DNA from: Heligmosomoides polygyrus polygyrus
Lineage: Eukaryota > Nematoda > Chromadorea > Rhabditida > Heligmosomidae
NCBI GenBank assembly: GCA_947396885.1
Contig: OX377202.1
Coordinates: 84,114,408 to 84,178,407 of the forward strand
Direction of reading: 5' to 3'
DNA: 64,000 nt
In this document: positions 35,875 to 48,260 of the stretch, one piece after another
Numbering within the stretch: the stretch's first letter is position 1
How the letters are laid out: each line of letters begins with the position of its first letter
Program-made: the position numbers and the translations under genes
Notes under the pieces: generated by a model
The model's database searches: none
What the model was told of the DNA's origin: nothing
The model's input: the letters and a program-made list of their open reading frames with translations, nothing else

Positions 35875-35992
35875 GCTTACGACACCTGGGATTCCCAAGC
35901 CGTCTCCGATCCAAGTACTAACCAGGCCCAACGTTGCTTAACTTGCCAGATCGGACGGGATGGCGTGCTTTCAACGTGGTATGGCCGTAAGC
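35875..35992 (-). rRNA. 5S ribosomal RNA, copy 33
   Basis: Reads as copy 1. Confidence 0.95.
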
Positions 35993-36569
35993 GAACGTTT
36001 GTGCTGCGCTAGTCGCACACATGGCGAGTGGCGAACAGGTGATCCTTGCCTTGTACATCGCTGGATCTTGTCAGGGAAGCAAGCCGGGACCCCCTACTCA
36101 TCCTAGCCTTCGTCCAGCCCGCGACTGCGAGCAGCAGCGGGTCGAGGGACGACAGGACGGCTGCCAGGACGAGGATCTTGCTGCGTATTCGCCGTCTGGA
36201 CGCCGTCCTTCCACCACCTTCACACTCCTCTACAAAATCCATAGTTCCAGTCCGTGCCTTCGTTTCACAGCTCGCACTGCTACGGGAATCTATACGTCTA
36301 CTCAGAAACAGAAGGAATTTAATGGCGCGACCGAGAGGAAAGAATTTCGAAAAGAAAATTATTTTCTCGTGCGGTGCTTGCTGTACATATTCGAGTACTC
36401 CCTCCGGAGTGGCACTCCCCCTCGAGGAAGGCGATGAACACCGCGGCTGAGTAGAAGCTTTAGTGCAAGCCGCTTGGTTGCACTGAGACGGGTTCCAACC
36501 ATCCACCGCGGCGCCGGACTGCGATAAGGGTTCGCCCAGCTAGTTGTCACGCAGCACACCATCAGCTTT

Positions 36570-36664
36570 GGTTTAATTACCCAAGTTTGAGGTACTTTTA
36601 AGATCCGACCCAATTCACATTGTGGTCAGACAAATTTTGGAAACCTCTCCTCAAAGGAGAGAAC
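36570..36664 (+). ncRNA. SL1 spliced-leader RNA, copy 33
   Basis: Gene as copy 1. There is a private T to C near 36756 downstream. Confidence 0.95.
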
Positions 36665-36992
36665 AATCACTCCAATGAATAGGCTGGAACGCTACGTTTC
36701 TCAAAGAAACGTGCTGGTAAGCTGCTTCACGTTACGAAGGCCTGGTGGAGGGAACTGCCATAGAAAGCGTGTGTCCGTGATGGATTTTTGAAGAGTAGAG
36801 TGACCGAAACATGAAAAACTAATTAAATTTTAAAAGTAGTTTGAATTTTTTTTAGAATACATTGATTCGAACGTTAGAAATCGTTGAACAAACGCTCCGC
36901 AAATATCAAATAATATAAAATGTTTTCTTTTTTTGGCAAGAGTAAAAACCTTCCCAGTGATCAATGTTTTTTTTTTGTTGAAATACGCAAAA

Positions 36993-37110
36993 GCTTACGA
37001 CACCTGGGATTCCCAAGCCGTCTCCGATCCAAGTACTAACCAGGCCCAACGTTGCTTAACTTGCCAGATCGGACGGGATGGCGTGCTTTCAACGTGGTAT
37101 GGCCGTAAGC
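36993..37110 (-). rRNA. 5S ribosomal RNA, copy 34
   Basis: Gene as copy 1; 3' spacer runs T8 and T10. Confidence 0.95.
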
Positions 37111-37687
37111 GAACGTTTGTGCTGCGCTAGTCGCACACATGGCGAGTGGCGAACAGGTGATCCTTGCCTTGTACATCGCTGGATCTTGTCAGGGAAGCAA
37201 GCCGGGACCCCCTACTCATCCTAGCCTTCGTCCAGCCCGCGACTGCGAGCAGCAGCGGGTCGAGGGACGACAGGACGGCTGCCAGGACGAGGATCTTGCT
37301 GCGTATTCGCCGTCTGGACGCCGTCCTTCCACCACCTTCACACTCCTCTACAAAATCCATAGTTCCAGTCCGTGCCTTCGTTTCACAGCTCGCACTGCTA
37401 CGGGAATCTATACGTCTACTCAGAAACAGAAGGAATTTAATGGCGCGACCGAGAGGAAAGAATTTCGAAAAGAAAATTATTTTCTCGTGCGGTGCTTGCT
37501 GTACATATTCGAGTACTCCCTCCGGAGTGGCACTCCCCCTCGAGGAAGGCGATGAACACCGCGGCTGAGTAGAAGCTTTAGTGCAAGCCGCTTGGTTGCA
37601 CTGAGACGGGTTCCAACCATCCACCGCGGCGCCGGACTGCGATAAGGGTTCGCCCAGCTAGTTGTCACGCAGCACACCATCAGCTTT

Positions 37688-37782
37688 GGTTTAATTACCC
37701 AAGTTTGAGGTACTTTTAAGATCCGACCCAATTCACATTGTGGTCAGACAAATTTTGGAAACCTCTCCTCAAAGGAGAGAAC
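37688..37782 (+). ncRNA. SL1 spliced-leader RNA, copy 34
   Basis: Exon and body as copy 1. Confidence 0.95.
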
Positions 37783-38106
37783 AATCACTCCAATGAATAG
37801 GCTGGAACGCTACGTTTCTCAAAGAAACGTGCTGGTAAGCTGCTTCACGTTACGAAGGCCTGGTGGAGGGAATTGCCATAGAAAGCGTGTGTCCGTGATG
37901 GATTTTTGAAGAGTAGAGTGACCGAAACATGAAAAACTAATTAAATTTTAAAAGTGGTTTGAATTTTTTTAGAATACATTGATTCGAACGTTAGAAATCG
38001 TTGAACAAACGCTCCGCAAATATCAAATAATATAAAATGTTTTCTTTTTTTGGCAAGAGTAAAAACCTTCCCAGTGATCAATGTTTTTTTGTTGAAATAC
38101 GCAGAA

Positions 38107-38224
38107 GCTTACGACACCTGGGATTCCCAAGCCGTCTCCGATCCAAGTACTAACCAGGCCCAACGTTGCTTAACTTGCCAGATCGGACGGGATGGCGTGC
38201 TTTCAACGTGGTATGGCCGTAAGC
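38107..38224 (-). rRNA. 5S ribosomal RNA, copy 35 (terminator broken)
   Basis: Gene as copy 1, but the T4 terminator is interrupted: plus-strand G at 38104 gives TTCT on the RNA strand. The next usable run is T5 at 38061-38065, about 42 nt downstream. The 3' flank T-run is T7, the shortest in the window. Confidence 0.94.
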
Positions 38225-38801
38225 GAACGTTTGTGCTGCGCTAGTCGCACACATGGCGAGTGGCGAACAGGTGATCCTTGCCTTGTACATCGCTGGATCT
38301 TGTCAGGGAAGCAAGCCGGGACCCCCTACTCATCCTAGCCTTCGTCCAGCCCGCGACTGCGAGCAGCAGCGGGTCGAGGGACGACAGGACGGCTGCCAGG
38401 ACGAGGATCTTGCTGCGTATTCGCCGTCTGGACGCCGTCCTTCCACCACCTTCACACTCCTCTACAAAATCCATAGTTCCAGTCCGTGCCTTCGTTTCAC
38501 AGCTCGCACTGCTACGGGAATCTATACGTCTACTCAGAAACAGAAGGAATTTAATGGCGCGACCGAGAGGAAAGAATTTCGAAAAGAAAATTATTTTCTC
38601 GTGCGGTGCTTGCTGTACATATTCGAGTACTCCCTCCGGAGTGGCACTCCCCCTCGAGGAAGGCGATGAACACCGCGGCTGAGTAGAAGCTTTAGTGCAA
38701 GCCGCTTGGTTGCACTGAGACGGGTTCCAACCATCCACCGCGGCGCCGGACTGCGATAAGGGTTCGCCCAGCTAGTTGTCACGCAGCACACCATCAGCTT
38801 T

Positions 38802-38896
38802 GGTTTAATTACCCAAGTTTGAGGTACTTTTAAGATCCGACCCAATTCACATTGTGGTCAGACAAATTTTGGAAACCTCTCCTCAAAGGAGAGAAC
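38802..38896 (+). ncRNA. SL1 spliced-leader RNA, copy 35
   Basis: Exon and body as copy 1. Confidence 0.95.
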
Positions 38897-39222
38897 AATC
38901 ACTCCAATGAATAGGCTGGAACGCTACGTTTCTCAAAGAAACGTGCTGGTAAGCTGCTTCACGTTACGAAGGCCTGGTGGAGGGAATTGCCATAGAAAGC
39001 GTGTGTCCGTGATGGATTTTTGAAGAGTAGAGTGACCGAAACATGAAAAACTAATTAAATTTTAAAAGTAGTTTGAATTTTTTTAGAATACATTGATTCG
39101 AACGTTAGAAATCGTTGAACAAACGCTCCGCAAATATCAAATAATATAAAATGTTTTCTTTTTTTGGCAAGAGTAAAAACCTTCCCAGTGATCAATGTTT
39201 TTTTTTGTTGAAATACGCAAAA

Positions 39223-39340
39223 GCTTACGACACCTGGGATTCCCAAGCCGTCTCCGATCCAAGTACTAACCAGGCCCAACGTTGCTTAACTTGCCAGATC
39301 GGACGGGATGGCGTGCTTTCAACGTGGTATGGCCGTAAGC
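39223..39340 (-). rRNA. 5S ribosomal RNA, copy 36
   Basis: Reads as copy 1; 3' flank T9. Confidence 0.95.
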
Positions 39341-39917
39341 GAACGTTTGTGCTGCGCTAGTCGCACACATGGCGAGTGGCGAACAGGTGATCCTTGCCTT
39401 GTACATCGCTGGATCTTGTCAGGGAAGCAAGCCGGGACCCCCTACTCATCCTAGCCTTCGTCCAGCCCGCGACTGCGAGCAGCAGCGGGTCGAGGGACGA
39501 CAGGACGGCTGCCAGGACGAGGATCTTGCTGCGTATTCGCCGTCTGGACGCCGTCCTTCCACCACCTTCACACTCCTCTACAAAATCCATAGTTCCAGTC
39601 CGTGCCTTCGTTTCACAGCTCGCACTGCTACGGGAATCTATACGTCTACTCAGAAACAGAAGGAATTTAATGGCGCGACCGAGAGGAAAGAATTTCGAAA
39701 AGAAAATTATTTTCTCGTGCGGTGCTTGCTGTACATATTCGAGTACTCCCTCCGGAGTGGCACTCCCCCTCGAGGAAGGCGATGAACACCGCGGCTGAGT
39801 AGAAGCTTTAGTGCAAGCCGCTTGGTTGCACTGAGACGGGTTCCAACCATCCATCGCGGCGCCGGACTGCGATAAGGGTTCGCCCAGCTAGTTGTCACGC
39901 AGCACACCATCAGCTTT

Positions 39918-40012
39918 GGTTTAATTACCCAAGTTTGAGGTACTTTTAAGATCCGACCCAATTCACATTGTGGTCAGACAAATTTTGGAAACCTCTCCTC
40001 AAAGGAGAGAAC
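39918..40012 (+). ncRNA. SL1 spliced-leader RNA, copy 36
   Basis: Gene as copy 1. C to T at 39854 (-64) is shared with copies 49 and 52. Confidence 0.95.
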
Positions 40013-40337
40013 AATCACTCCAATGAATAGGCTGGAACGCTACGTTTCTCAAAGAAACGTGCTGGTAAGCTGCTTCACGTTACGAAGGCCTGGTGGAGGG
40101 AATTGCCATAGAAAGCGTGTGTCCGTGATGGATTTTTGAAGAGTAGAGTGACCGAAACATGAAAAACTAATTAAATTTTAAAAGTGGTTTGAATTTTTTT
40201 AGAATACATTGATTCGAACGTTAGAAATCGTTGAACAAACGCTCCGCAAATATCAAATAATATAAAATGTTTTCTTTTTTTGGCAAGAGTAAAAACCTTC
40301 CCAGTGATCAATGTTTTTTTTGTTGAAATACGCAAAA

Positions 40338-40455
40338 GCTTACGACACCTGGGATTCCCAAGCCGTCTCCGATCCAAGTACTAACCAGGCCCAACGTTGC
40401 TTAACTTGCCAGATCGGACGGGATGGCGTGCTTTCAACGTGGTATGGCCGTAAGC
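40338..40455 (-). rRNA. 5S ribosomal RNA, copy 37
   Basis: Gene as copy 1. The AT-rich spacer A to G at 40186 is shared with copies 35 and 38. Confidence 0.95.
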
Positions 40456-41032
40456 GAACGTTTGTGCTGCGCTAGTCGCACACATGGCGAGTGGCGAACA
40501 GGTGATCCTTGCCTTGTACATCGCTGGATCTTGTCAGGGAAGCAAGCCGGGACCCCCTACTCATCCTAGCCTTCGTCCAGCCCGCGACTGCGAGCAGCAG
40601 CGGGTCGAGGGACGACAGGACGGCTGCCAGGACGAGGATCTTGCTGCGTATTCGCCGTCTGGACGCCGTCCTTCCACCACCTTCACACTCCTCTACAAAA
40701 TCCATAGTTCCAGTCCGTGCCTTCGTTTCACAGCTCGCACTGCTACGGGAATCTATACGTCTACTCAGAAACAGAAGGAATTTAATGGTGCGACCGAGAG
40801 GAAAGAATTTCGAAAAGAAAATTATTTTCTCGTGCGGTGCTTGCTGTACATATTCGAGTACTCCCTCCGGAGTGGCACTCCCCCTCGAGGAAGGCGATGA
40901 ACACCGCGGCTGAGTAGAAGCTTTAGTGCAAGCCGCTTGGTTGCACTGAGACGGGTTCCAACCATCCACCGCGGCGCCGGACTGCGATAAGGGTTCGCCC
41001 AGCTAGTTGTCACGCAGCACACCATCAGCTTT

Positions 41033-41127
41033 GGTTTAATTACCCAAGTTTGAGGTACTTTTAAGATCCGACCCAATTCACATTGTGGTCAGACAAATTT
41101 TGGAAACCTCTCCTCAAAGGAGAGAAC
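41033..41127 (+). ncRNA. SL1 spliced-leader RNA, copy 37
   Basis: Gene as copy 1. The spacer C to T at 40789 is shared with copy 38. Confidence 0.95.
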
Positions 41128-41452
41128 AATCACTCCAATGAATAGGCTGGAACGCTACGTTTCTCAAAGAAACGTGCTGGTAAGCTGCTTCACGTTACGA
41201 AGGCCTGGTGGAGGGAATTGCCATAGAAAGCGTGTGTCCGTGATGGATTTTTGAAGAGTAGAGTGACCGAAACATGAAAAACTAATTAAATTTTAAAAGT
41301 GGTTTGAATTTTTTTAGAATACATTGATTCGAACGTTAGAAATCGTTGAACAAACGCTCCGCAAATATCAAATAATATAAAATGTTTTCTTTTTTTGGCA
41401 AGAGTAAAAACCTTCCCAGTGATCAATGTTTTTTTTGTTGAAATACGCAAAA

Positions 41453-41570
41453 GCTTACGACACCTGGGATTCCCAAGCCGTCTCCGATCCAAGTACTAAC
41501 CAGGCCCAACGTTGCTTAACTTGCCAGATCGGACGGGATGGCGTGCTTTCAACGTGGTATGGCCGTAAGC
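41453..41570 (-). rRNA. 5S ribosomal RNA, copy 38
   Basis: Gene as copy 1. The spacer A to G is at 41301. Confidence 0.95.
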
Positions 41571-42147
41571 GAACGTTTGTGCTGCGCTAGTCGCACACAT
41601 GGCGAGTGGCGAACAGGTGATCCTTGCCTTGTACATCGCTGGATCTTGTCAGGGAAGCAAGCCGGGACCCCCTACTCATCCTAGCCTTCGTCCAGCCCGC
41701 GACTGCGAGCAGCAGCGGGTCGAGGGACGACAGGACGGCTGCCAGGACGAGGATCTTGCTGCGTATTCGCCGTCTGGACGCCGTCCTTCCACCACCTTCA
41801 CACTCCTCTACAAAATCCATAGTTCCAGTCCGTGCCTTCGTTTCACAGCTCGCACTGCTACGGGAATCTATACGTCTACTCAGAAACAGAAGGAATTTAA
41901 TGGTGCGACCGAGAGGAAAGAATTTCGAAAAGAAAATTATTTTCTCGTGCGGTGCTTGCTGTACATATTCGAGTACTCCCTCCGGAGTGGCACTCCCCCT
42001 CGAGGAAGGCGATGAACACCGCGGCTGAGTAGAAGCTTTAGTGCAAGCCGCTTGGTTGCACTGAGACGGGTTCCAACCATCCACCGCGGCGCCGGACTGC
42101 GATAAGGGTTCGCCCAGCTAGTTGTCACGCAGCACACCATCAGCTTT

Positions 42148-42242
42148 GGTTTAATTACCCAAGTTTGAGGTACTTTTAAGATCCGACCCAATTCACATTG
42201 TGGTCAGACAAATTTTGGAAACCTCTCCTCAAAGGAGAGAAC
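42148..42242 (+). ncRNA. SL1 spliced-leader RNA, copy 38
   Basis: Gene as copy 1. The spacer C to T is at 41904. Confidence 0.95.
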
Positions 42243-42567
42243 AATCACTCCAATGAATAGGCTGGAACGCTACGTTTCTCAAAGAAACGTGCTGGTAAGC
42301 TGCTTCACGTTACGAAGGCCTGGTGGAGGGAATTGCCATAGAAAGCGTGTGTCCGTGATGGATTTTTGAAGAGTAGAGTGACCGAAACATGAAAAACTAA
42401 TTAAATTTTAAAAGTAGTTTGAATTTTTTTAGAATACATTGATTCGAACGTTAGAAATCGTTGAACAAACGCTCCGCAAATATCAAATAATATAAAATGT
42501 TTTCTTTTTTTGGCAAGAGTAAAAACCTTCCCAGTGATCAATGTTTTTTTTGTTGAAATACGCAAAA

Positions 42568-42685
42568 GCTTACGACACCTGGGATTCCCAAGCCGTCTCC
42601 GATCCAAGTACTAACCAGGCCCAACGTTGCTTAACTTGCCAGATCGGACGGGATGGCGTGCTTTCAACGTGGTATGGCCGTAAGC
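42568..42685 (-). rRNA. 5S ribosomal RNA, copy 39
   Basis: Reads as copy 1. Confidence 0.95.
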
Positions 42686-43262
42686 GAACGTTTGTGCTGC
42701 GCTAGTCGCACACATGGCGAGTGGCGAACAGGTGATCCTTGCCTTGTACATCGCTGGATCTTGTCAGGGAAGCAAGCCGGGACCCCCTACTCATCCTAGC
42801 CTTCGTCCAGCCCGCGACTGCGAGCAGCAGCGGGTCGAGGGACGACAGGACGGCTGCCAGGACGAGGATCTTGCTGCGTATTCGCCGTCTGGACGCCGTC
42901 CTTCCACCACCTTCACACTCCTCTACAAAATCCATAGTTCCAGTCCGTGCCTTCGTTTCACAGCTCGCACTGCTACGGGAATCTATACGTCTACTCAGAA
43001 ACAGAAGGAATTTAATGGCGCGACCGAGAGGAAAGAATTTCGAAAAGAAAATTATTTTCTCGTGCGGTGCTTGCTGTACATATTCGAGTACTCCCTCCGG
43101 AGTGGCACTCCCCCTCGAGGAAGGCGATGAACACCGCGGCTGAGTAGAAGCTTTAGTGCAAGCCGCTTGGTTGCACTGAGACGGGTTCCAACCATCCACC
43201 GCGGCGCCGGACTGCGATAAGGGTTCGCCCAGCTAGTTGTCACGCAGCACACCATCAGCTTT

Positions 43263-43357
43263 GGTTTAATTACCCAAGTTTGAGGTACTTTTAAGATCCG
43301 ACCCAATTCACATTGTGGTCAGACAAATTTTGGAAACCTCTCCTCAAAGGAGAGAAC
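43263..43357 (+). ncRNA. SL1 spliced-leader RNA, copy 39
   Basis: Exon and body as copy 1. Confidence 0.95.
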
Positions 43358-43682
43358 AATCACTCCAATGAATAGGCTGGAACGCTACGTTTCTCAAAGA
43401 AACGTGCTGGTAAGCTGCTTCACGTTACGAAGGCCTGGTGGAGGGAATTGCCATAGAAAGCGTGTGTCCGTGATGGATTTTTGAAGAGTAGAGTGACCGA
43501 AACATGAAAAACTAATTAAATTTTAAAAGTAGTTTGAATTTTTTTAGAATACATTGATTCGAACGTTAGAAATCGTTGAACAAACGCTCCGCAAATATCA
43601 AATAATATAAAATGTTTTCTTTTTTTGGCAAGAGTAAAAACCTTCCCAGTGATCAATGTTTTTTTTGTTGAAATACGCAAAA

Positions 43683-43800
43683 GCTTACGACACCTGGGAT
43701 TCCCAAGCCGTCTCCGATCCAAGTACTAACCAGGCCCAACGTTGCTTAACTTGCCAGATCGGACGGGATGGCGTGCTTTCAACGTGGTATGGCCGTAAGC
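43683..43800 (-). rRNA. 5S ribosomal RNA, copy 40
   Basis: Reads as copy 1. Confidence 0.95.
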
Positions 43801-44377
43801 GAACGTTTGTGCTGCGCTAGTCGCACACATGGCGAGTGGCGAACAGGTGATCCTTGCCTTGTACATCGCTGGATCTTGTCAGGGAAGCAAGCCGGGACCC
43901 CCTACTCATCCTAGCCTTCGTCCAGCCCGCGACTGCGAGCAGCAGCGGGTCGAGGGACGACAGGACGGCTGCCAGGACGAGGATCTTGCTGCGTATTCGC
44001 CGTCTGGACGCCGTCCTTCCACCACCTTCACACTCCTCTACAAAATCCATAGTTCCAGTCCGTGCCTTCGTTTCACAGCTCGCACTGCTACGGGAATCTA
44101 TACGTCTACTCAGAAACAGAAGGAATTTAATGGCGCGACCGAGAGGAAAGAATTTCGAAAAGAAAATTATTTTCTCGTGCGGTACTTGCTGTACATATTC
44201 GAGTACTCCCTCCGGAGTGGCACTCCCCCTCGAGGAAGGCGATGAACACCGCGGCTGACTAGAAGCTTTAGTGCAAGCCGCTTGGTTGCACTGAGACGGG
44301 TTCCAACCATCCACCGCGGCGCCGGACTGTGATAAGGGTTCGCCCAGCTAGTTGTCACGCAGCACACCATCAGCTTT

Positions 44378-44472
44378 GGTTTAATTACCCAAGTTTGAGG
44401 TACTTTTAAGATCCGACCCAATTCACATTGTGGTCAGACAAATTTTGGAAACCTCTCCTCAAAGGAGAGAAC
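44378..44472 (+). ncRNA. SL1 spliced-leader RNA, copy 40 (promoter variant)
   Basis: Gene as copy 1. Upstream it has the linked changes at 44184, 44259 and 44330, the last at -48 in the expected promoter element. Confidence 0.95.
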
Positions 44473-44797
44473 AATCACTCCAATGAATAGGCTGGAACGC
44501 TACGTTTCTCAAAGAAACGTGCTGGTAAGCTGCTTCACGTTACGAAGGCCTGGTGGAGGGAATTGCCATAGAAAGCGTGTGTCCGTGATGGATTTTTGAA
44601 GAGTAGAGTGACCGAAACATGAAAAACTAATTAAATTTTAAAAGTAGTTTGAATTTTTTTAGAATACATTGATTCGAACGTTAGAAATCGTTGAACAAAC
44701 GCTCCGCAAATATCAAATAATATAAAATGTTTTCTTTTTTTGGCAAGAGTAAAAACCTTCCCAGTGATCAATGTTTTTTTTGTTGAAATACGCAAAA

Positions 44798-44915
44798 GCT
44801 TACGACACCTGGGATTCCCAAGCCGTCTCCGATCCAAGTACTAACCAGGCCCAACGTTGCTTAACATGCCAGATCGGACGGGATGGCGTGCTTTCAACGT
44901 GGTATGGCCGTAAGC
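44798..44915 (-). rRNA. 5S ribosomal RNA, copy 41 (A50U)
   Basis: Plus-strand T to A at 44866 makes nt 50 a U, at the start of box A and in the conserved bulged A pair of helix III. Shared with copies 42 and 44. Confidence 0.93.
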
Positions 44916-45492
44916 GAACGTTTGTGCTGCGCTAGTCGCACACATGGCGAGTGGCGAACAGGTGATCCTTGCCTTGTACATCGCTGGATCTTGTCAGGGA
45001 AGCAAGCCGGGACCCCCTACTCATCCTAGCCTTCGTCCAGCCCGCGACTGCGAGCAGCAGCGGGTCGAGGGACGACAGGACGGCTGCCAGGACGAGGATC
45101 TTGCTGCGTATTCGCCGTCTGGACGCCGTCCTTCCACCACCTTCACACTCCTCTACAAAATCCATAGTTCCAGTCCGTGCCTTCGTTTCACAGCTCGCAC
45201 TGCTACGGGAATCTATACGTCTACTCAGAAACAGAAGGAATTTAATGGCGCGACCGAGAGGAAAGAATTTCGAAAAGAAAATTATTTTCTCGTGCGGTAC
45301 TTGCTGTACATATTCGAGTACTCCCTCCGGAGTGGCACTCCCCCTCGAGGAAGGCGATGAACACCGCGGCTGACTAGAAGCTTTAGTGCAAGCCGCTTGG
45401 TTGCACTGAGACGGGTTCCAACCATCCACCGCGGCGCCGGACTGTGATAAGGGTTCGCCCAGCTAGTTGTCACGCAGCACACCATCAGCTTT

Positions 45493-45587
45493 GGTTTAAT
45501 TACCCAAGTTTGAGGTACTTTTAAGATCCGACCCAATTCACATTGTGGTCAGACAAATTTTGGAAACCTCTCCTCAAAGGAGAGAAC
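45493..45587 (+). ncRNA. SL1 spliced-leader RNA, copy 41 (promoter variant)
   Basis: Gene as copy 1. Same linked upstream changes as copy 40 (45299, 45374, 45445). Confidence 0.95.
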
Positions 45588-45912
45588 AATCACTCCAATG
45601 AATAGGCTGGAACGCTACGTTTCTCAAAGAAACGTGCTGGTAAGCTGCTTCACGTTACGAAGGCCTGGTGGAGGGAATTGCCATAGAAAGCGTGTGTCCG
45701 TGATGGATTTTTGAAGAGTAGAGTGACCGAAACATGAAAAACTAATTAAATTTTAAAAGTAGTTTGAATTTTTTTAGAATACATTGATTCGAACGTTAGA
45801 AATCGTTGAACAAACGCTCCGCAAATATCAAATAATATAAAATGTTTTCTTTTTTTGGCAAGAGTAAAAACCTTCCCAGTGATCAATGTTTTTTTTGTTG
45901 AAATACGCAAAA

Positions 45913-46030
45913 GCTTACGACACCTGGGATTCCCAAGCCGTCTCCGATCCAAGTACTAACCAGGCCCAACGTTGCTTAACATGCCAGATCGGACGGGATG
46001 GCGTGCTTTCAACGTGGTATGGCCGTAAGC
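45913..46030 (-). rRNA. 5S ribosomal RNA, copy 42 (A50U)
   Basis: Same nt 50 change as copy 41 (plus-strand A at 45981). Confidence 0.93.
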
Positions 46031-46607
46031 GAACGTTTGTGCTGCGCTAGTCGCACACATGGCGAGTGGCGAACAGGTGATCCTTGCCTTGTACATCGCT
46101 GGATCTTGTCAGGGAAGCAAGCCGGGACCCCCTACTCATCCTAGCCTTCGTCCAGCCCGCGACTGCGAGCAGCAGCGGGTCGAGGGACGACAGGACGGCT
46201 GCCAGGACGAGGATCTTGCTGCGTATTCGCCGTCTGGACGCCGTCCTTCCACCACCTTCACACTCCTCTACAAAATCCATAGTTCCAGTCCGTGCCTTCG
46301 TTTCACAGCTCGCACTGCTACGGGAATCTATACGTCTACTCAGAAACAGAAGGAATTTAATGGCGCGACCGAGAGGAAAGAATTTCGAAAAGAAAATTAT
46401 TTTCTCGTGCGGTGCTTGCTGTACATATTCGAGTACTCCCTCCGGAGTGGCACTCCCCCTCGAGGAAGGCGATGAACACCGCGGCTGAGTAGAAGCTTTA
46501 GTGCAAGCCGCTTGGTTGCACTGAGACGGGTTCCAACCATCCACCGCGGCGCCGGACTGCGATAAGGGTTCGCCCAGCTAGTTGTCACGCAGCACACCAT
46601 CAGCTTT

Positions 46608-46702
46608 GGTTTAATTACCCAAGTTTGAGGTACTTTTAAGATCCGACCCAATTCACATTGTGGTCAGACAAATTTTGGAAACCTCTCCTCAAAGGAGAGA
46701 AC
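46608..46702 (+). ncRNA. SL1 spliced-leader RNA, copy 42
   Basis: Gene and upstream region as copy 1, although its 5S neighbour is variant. Confidence 0.95.
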
Positions 46703-47027
46703 AATCACTCCAATGAATAGGCTGGAACGCTACGTTTCTCAAAGAAACGTGCTGGTAAGCTGCTTCACGTTACGAAGGCCTGGTGGAGGGAATTGCCATA
46801 GAAAGCGTGTGTCCGTGATGGATTTTTGAAGAGTAGAGTGACCGAAACATGAAAAACTAATTAAATTTTAAAAGTAGTTTGAATTTTTTTAGAATACATT
46901 GATTCGAACGTTAGAAATCGTTGAACAAACGCTCCGCAAATATCAAATAATATAAAATGTTTTCTTTTTTTGGCAAGAGTAAAAACCTTCCCAGTGATCA
47001 ATGTTTTTTTTGTTGAAATACGCAAAA

Positions 47028-47145
47028 GCTTACGACACCTGGGATTCCCAAGCCGTCTCCGATCCAAGTACTAACCAGGCCCAACGTTGCTTAACTTGCC
47101 AGATCGGACGGGATGGCGTGCTTTCAACGTGGTATGGCCGTAAGC
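47028..47145 (-). rRNA. 5S ribosomal RNA, copy 43
   Basis: Reads as copy 1, although its SL1 neighbour has the variant upstream region. Confidence 0.95.
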
Positions 47146-47722
47146 GAACGTTTGTGCTGCGCTAGTCGCACACATGGCGAGTGGCGAACAGGTGATCCTT
47201 GCCTTGTACATCGCTGGATCTTGTCAGGGAAGCAAGCCGGGACCCCCTACTCATCCTAGCCTTCGTCCAGCCCGCGACTGCGAGCAGCAGCGGGTCGAGG
47301 GACGACAGGACGGCTGCCAGGACGAGGATCTTGCTGCGTATTCGCCGTCTGGACGCCGTCCTTCCACCACCTTCACACTCCTCTACAAAATCCATAGTTC
47401 CAGTCCGTGCCTTCGTTTCACAGCTCGCACTGCTACGGGAATCTATACGTCTACTCAGAAACAGAAGGAATTTAATGGCGCGACCGAGAGGAAAGAATTT
47501 CGAAAAGAAAATTATTTTCTCGTGCGGTACTTGCTGTACATATTCGAGTACTCCCTCCGGAGTGGCACTCCCCCTCGAGGAAGGCGATGAACACCGCGGC
47601 TGACTAGAAGCTTTAGTGCAAGCCGCTTGGTTGCACTGAGACGGGTTCCAACCATCCACCGCGGCGCCGGACTGTGATAAGGGTTCGCCCAGCTAGTTGT
47701 CACGCAGCACACCATCAGCTTT

Positions 47723-47817
47723 GGTTTAATTACCCAAGTTTGAGGTACTTTTAAGATCCGACCCAATTCACATTGTGGTCAGACAAATTTTGGAAACCTC
47801 TCCTCAAAGGAGAGAAC
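47723..47817 (+). ncRNA. SL1 spliced-leader RNA, copy 43 (promoter variant)
   Basis: Gene as copy 1. Linked upstream changes at 47529, 47604 and 47675. Confidence 0.95.
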
Positions 47818-48142
47818 AATCACTCCAATGAATAGGCTGGAACGCTACGTTTCTCAAAGAAACGTGCTGGTAAGCTGCTTCACGTTACGAAGGCCTGGTG
47901 GAGGGAATTGCCATAGAAAGCGTGTGTCCGTGATGGATTTTTGAAGAGTAGAGTGACCGAAACATGAAAAACTAATTAAATTTTAAAAGTAGTTTGAATT
48001 TTTTTAGAATACATTGATTCGAACGTTAGAAATCGTTGAACAAACGCTCCGCAAATATCAAATAATATAAAATGTTTTCTTTTTTTGGCAAGAGTAAAAA
48101 CCTTCCCAGTGATCAATGTTTTTTTTGTTGAAATACGCAAAA

Positions 48143-48260
48143 GCTTACGACACCTGGGATTCCCAAGCCGTCTCCGATCCAAGTACTAACCAGGCCCAAC
48201 GTTGCTTAACATGCCAGATCGGACGGGATGGCGTGCTTTCAACGTGGTATGGCCGTAAGC
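48143..48260 (-). rRNA. 5S ribosomal RNA, copy 44 (A50U)
   Basis: Same nt 50 change as copies 41 and 42 (plus-strand A at 48211). Confidence 0.93.
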
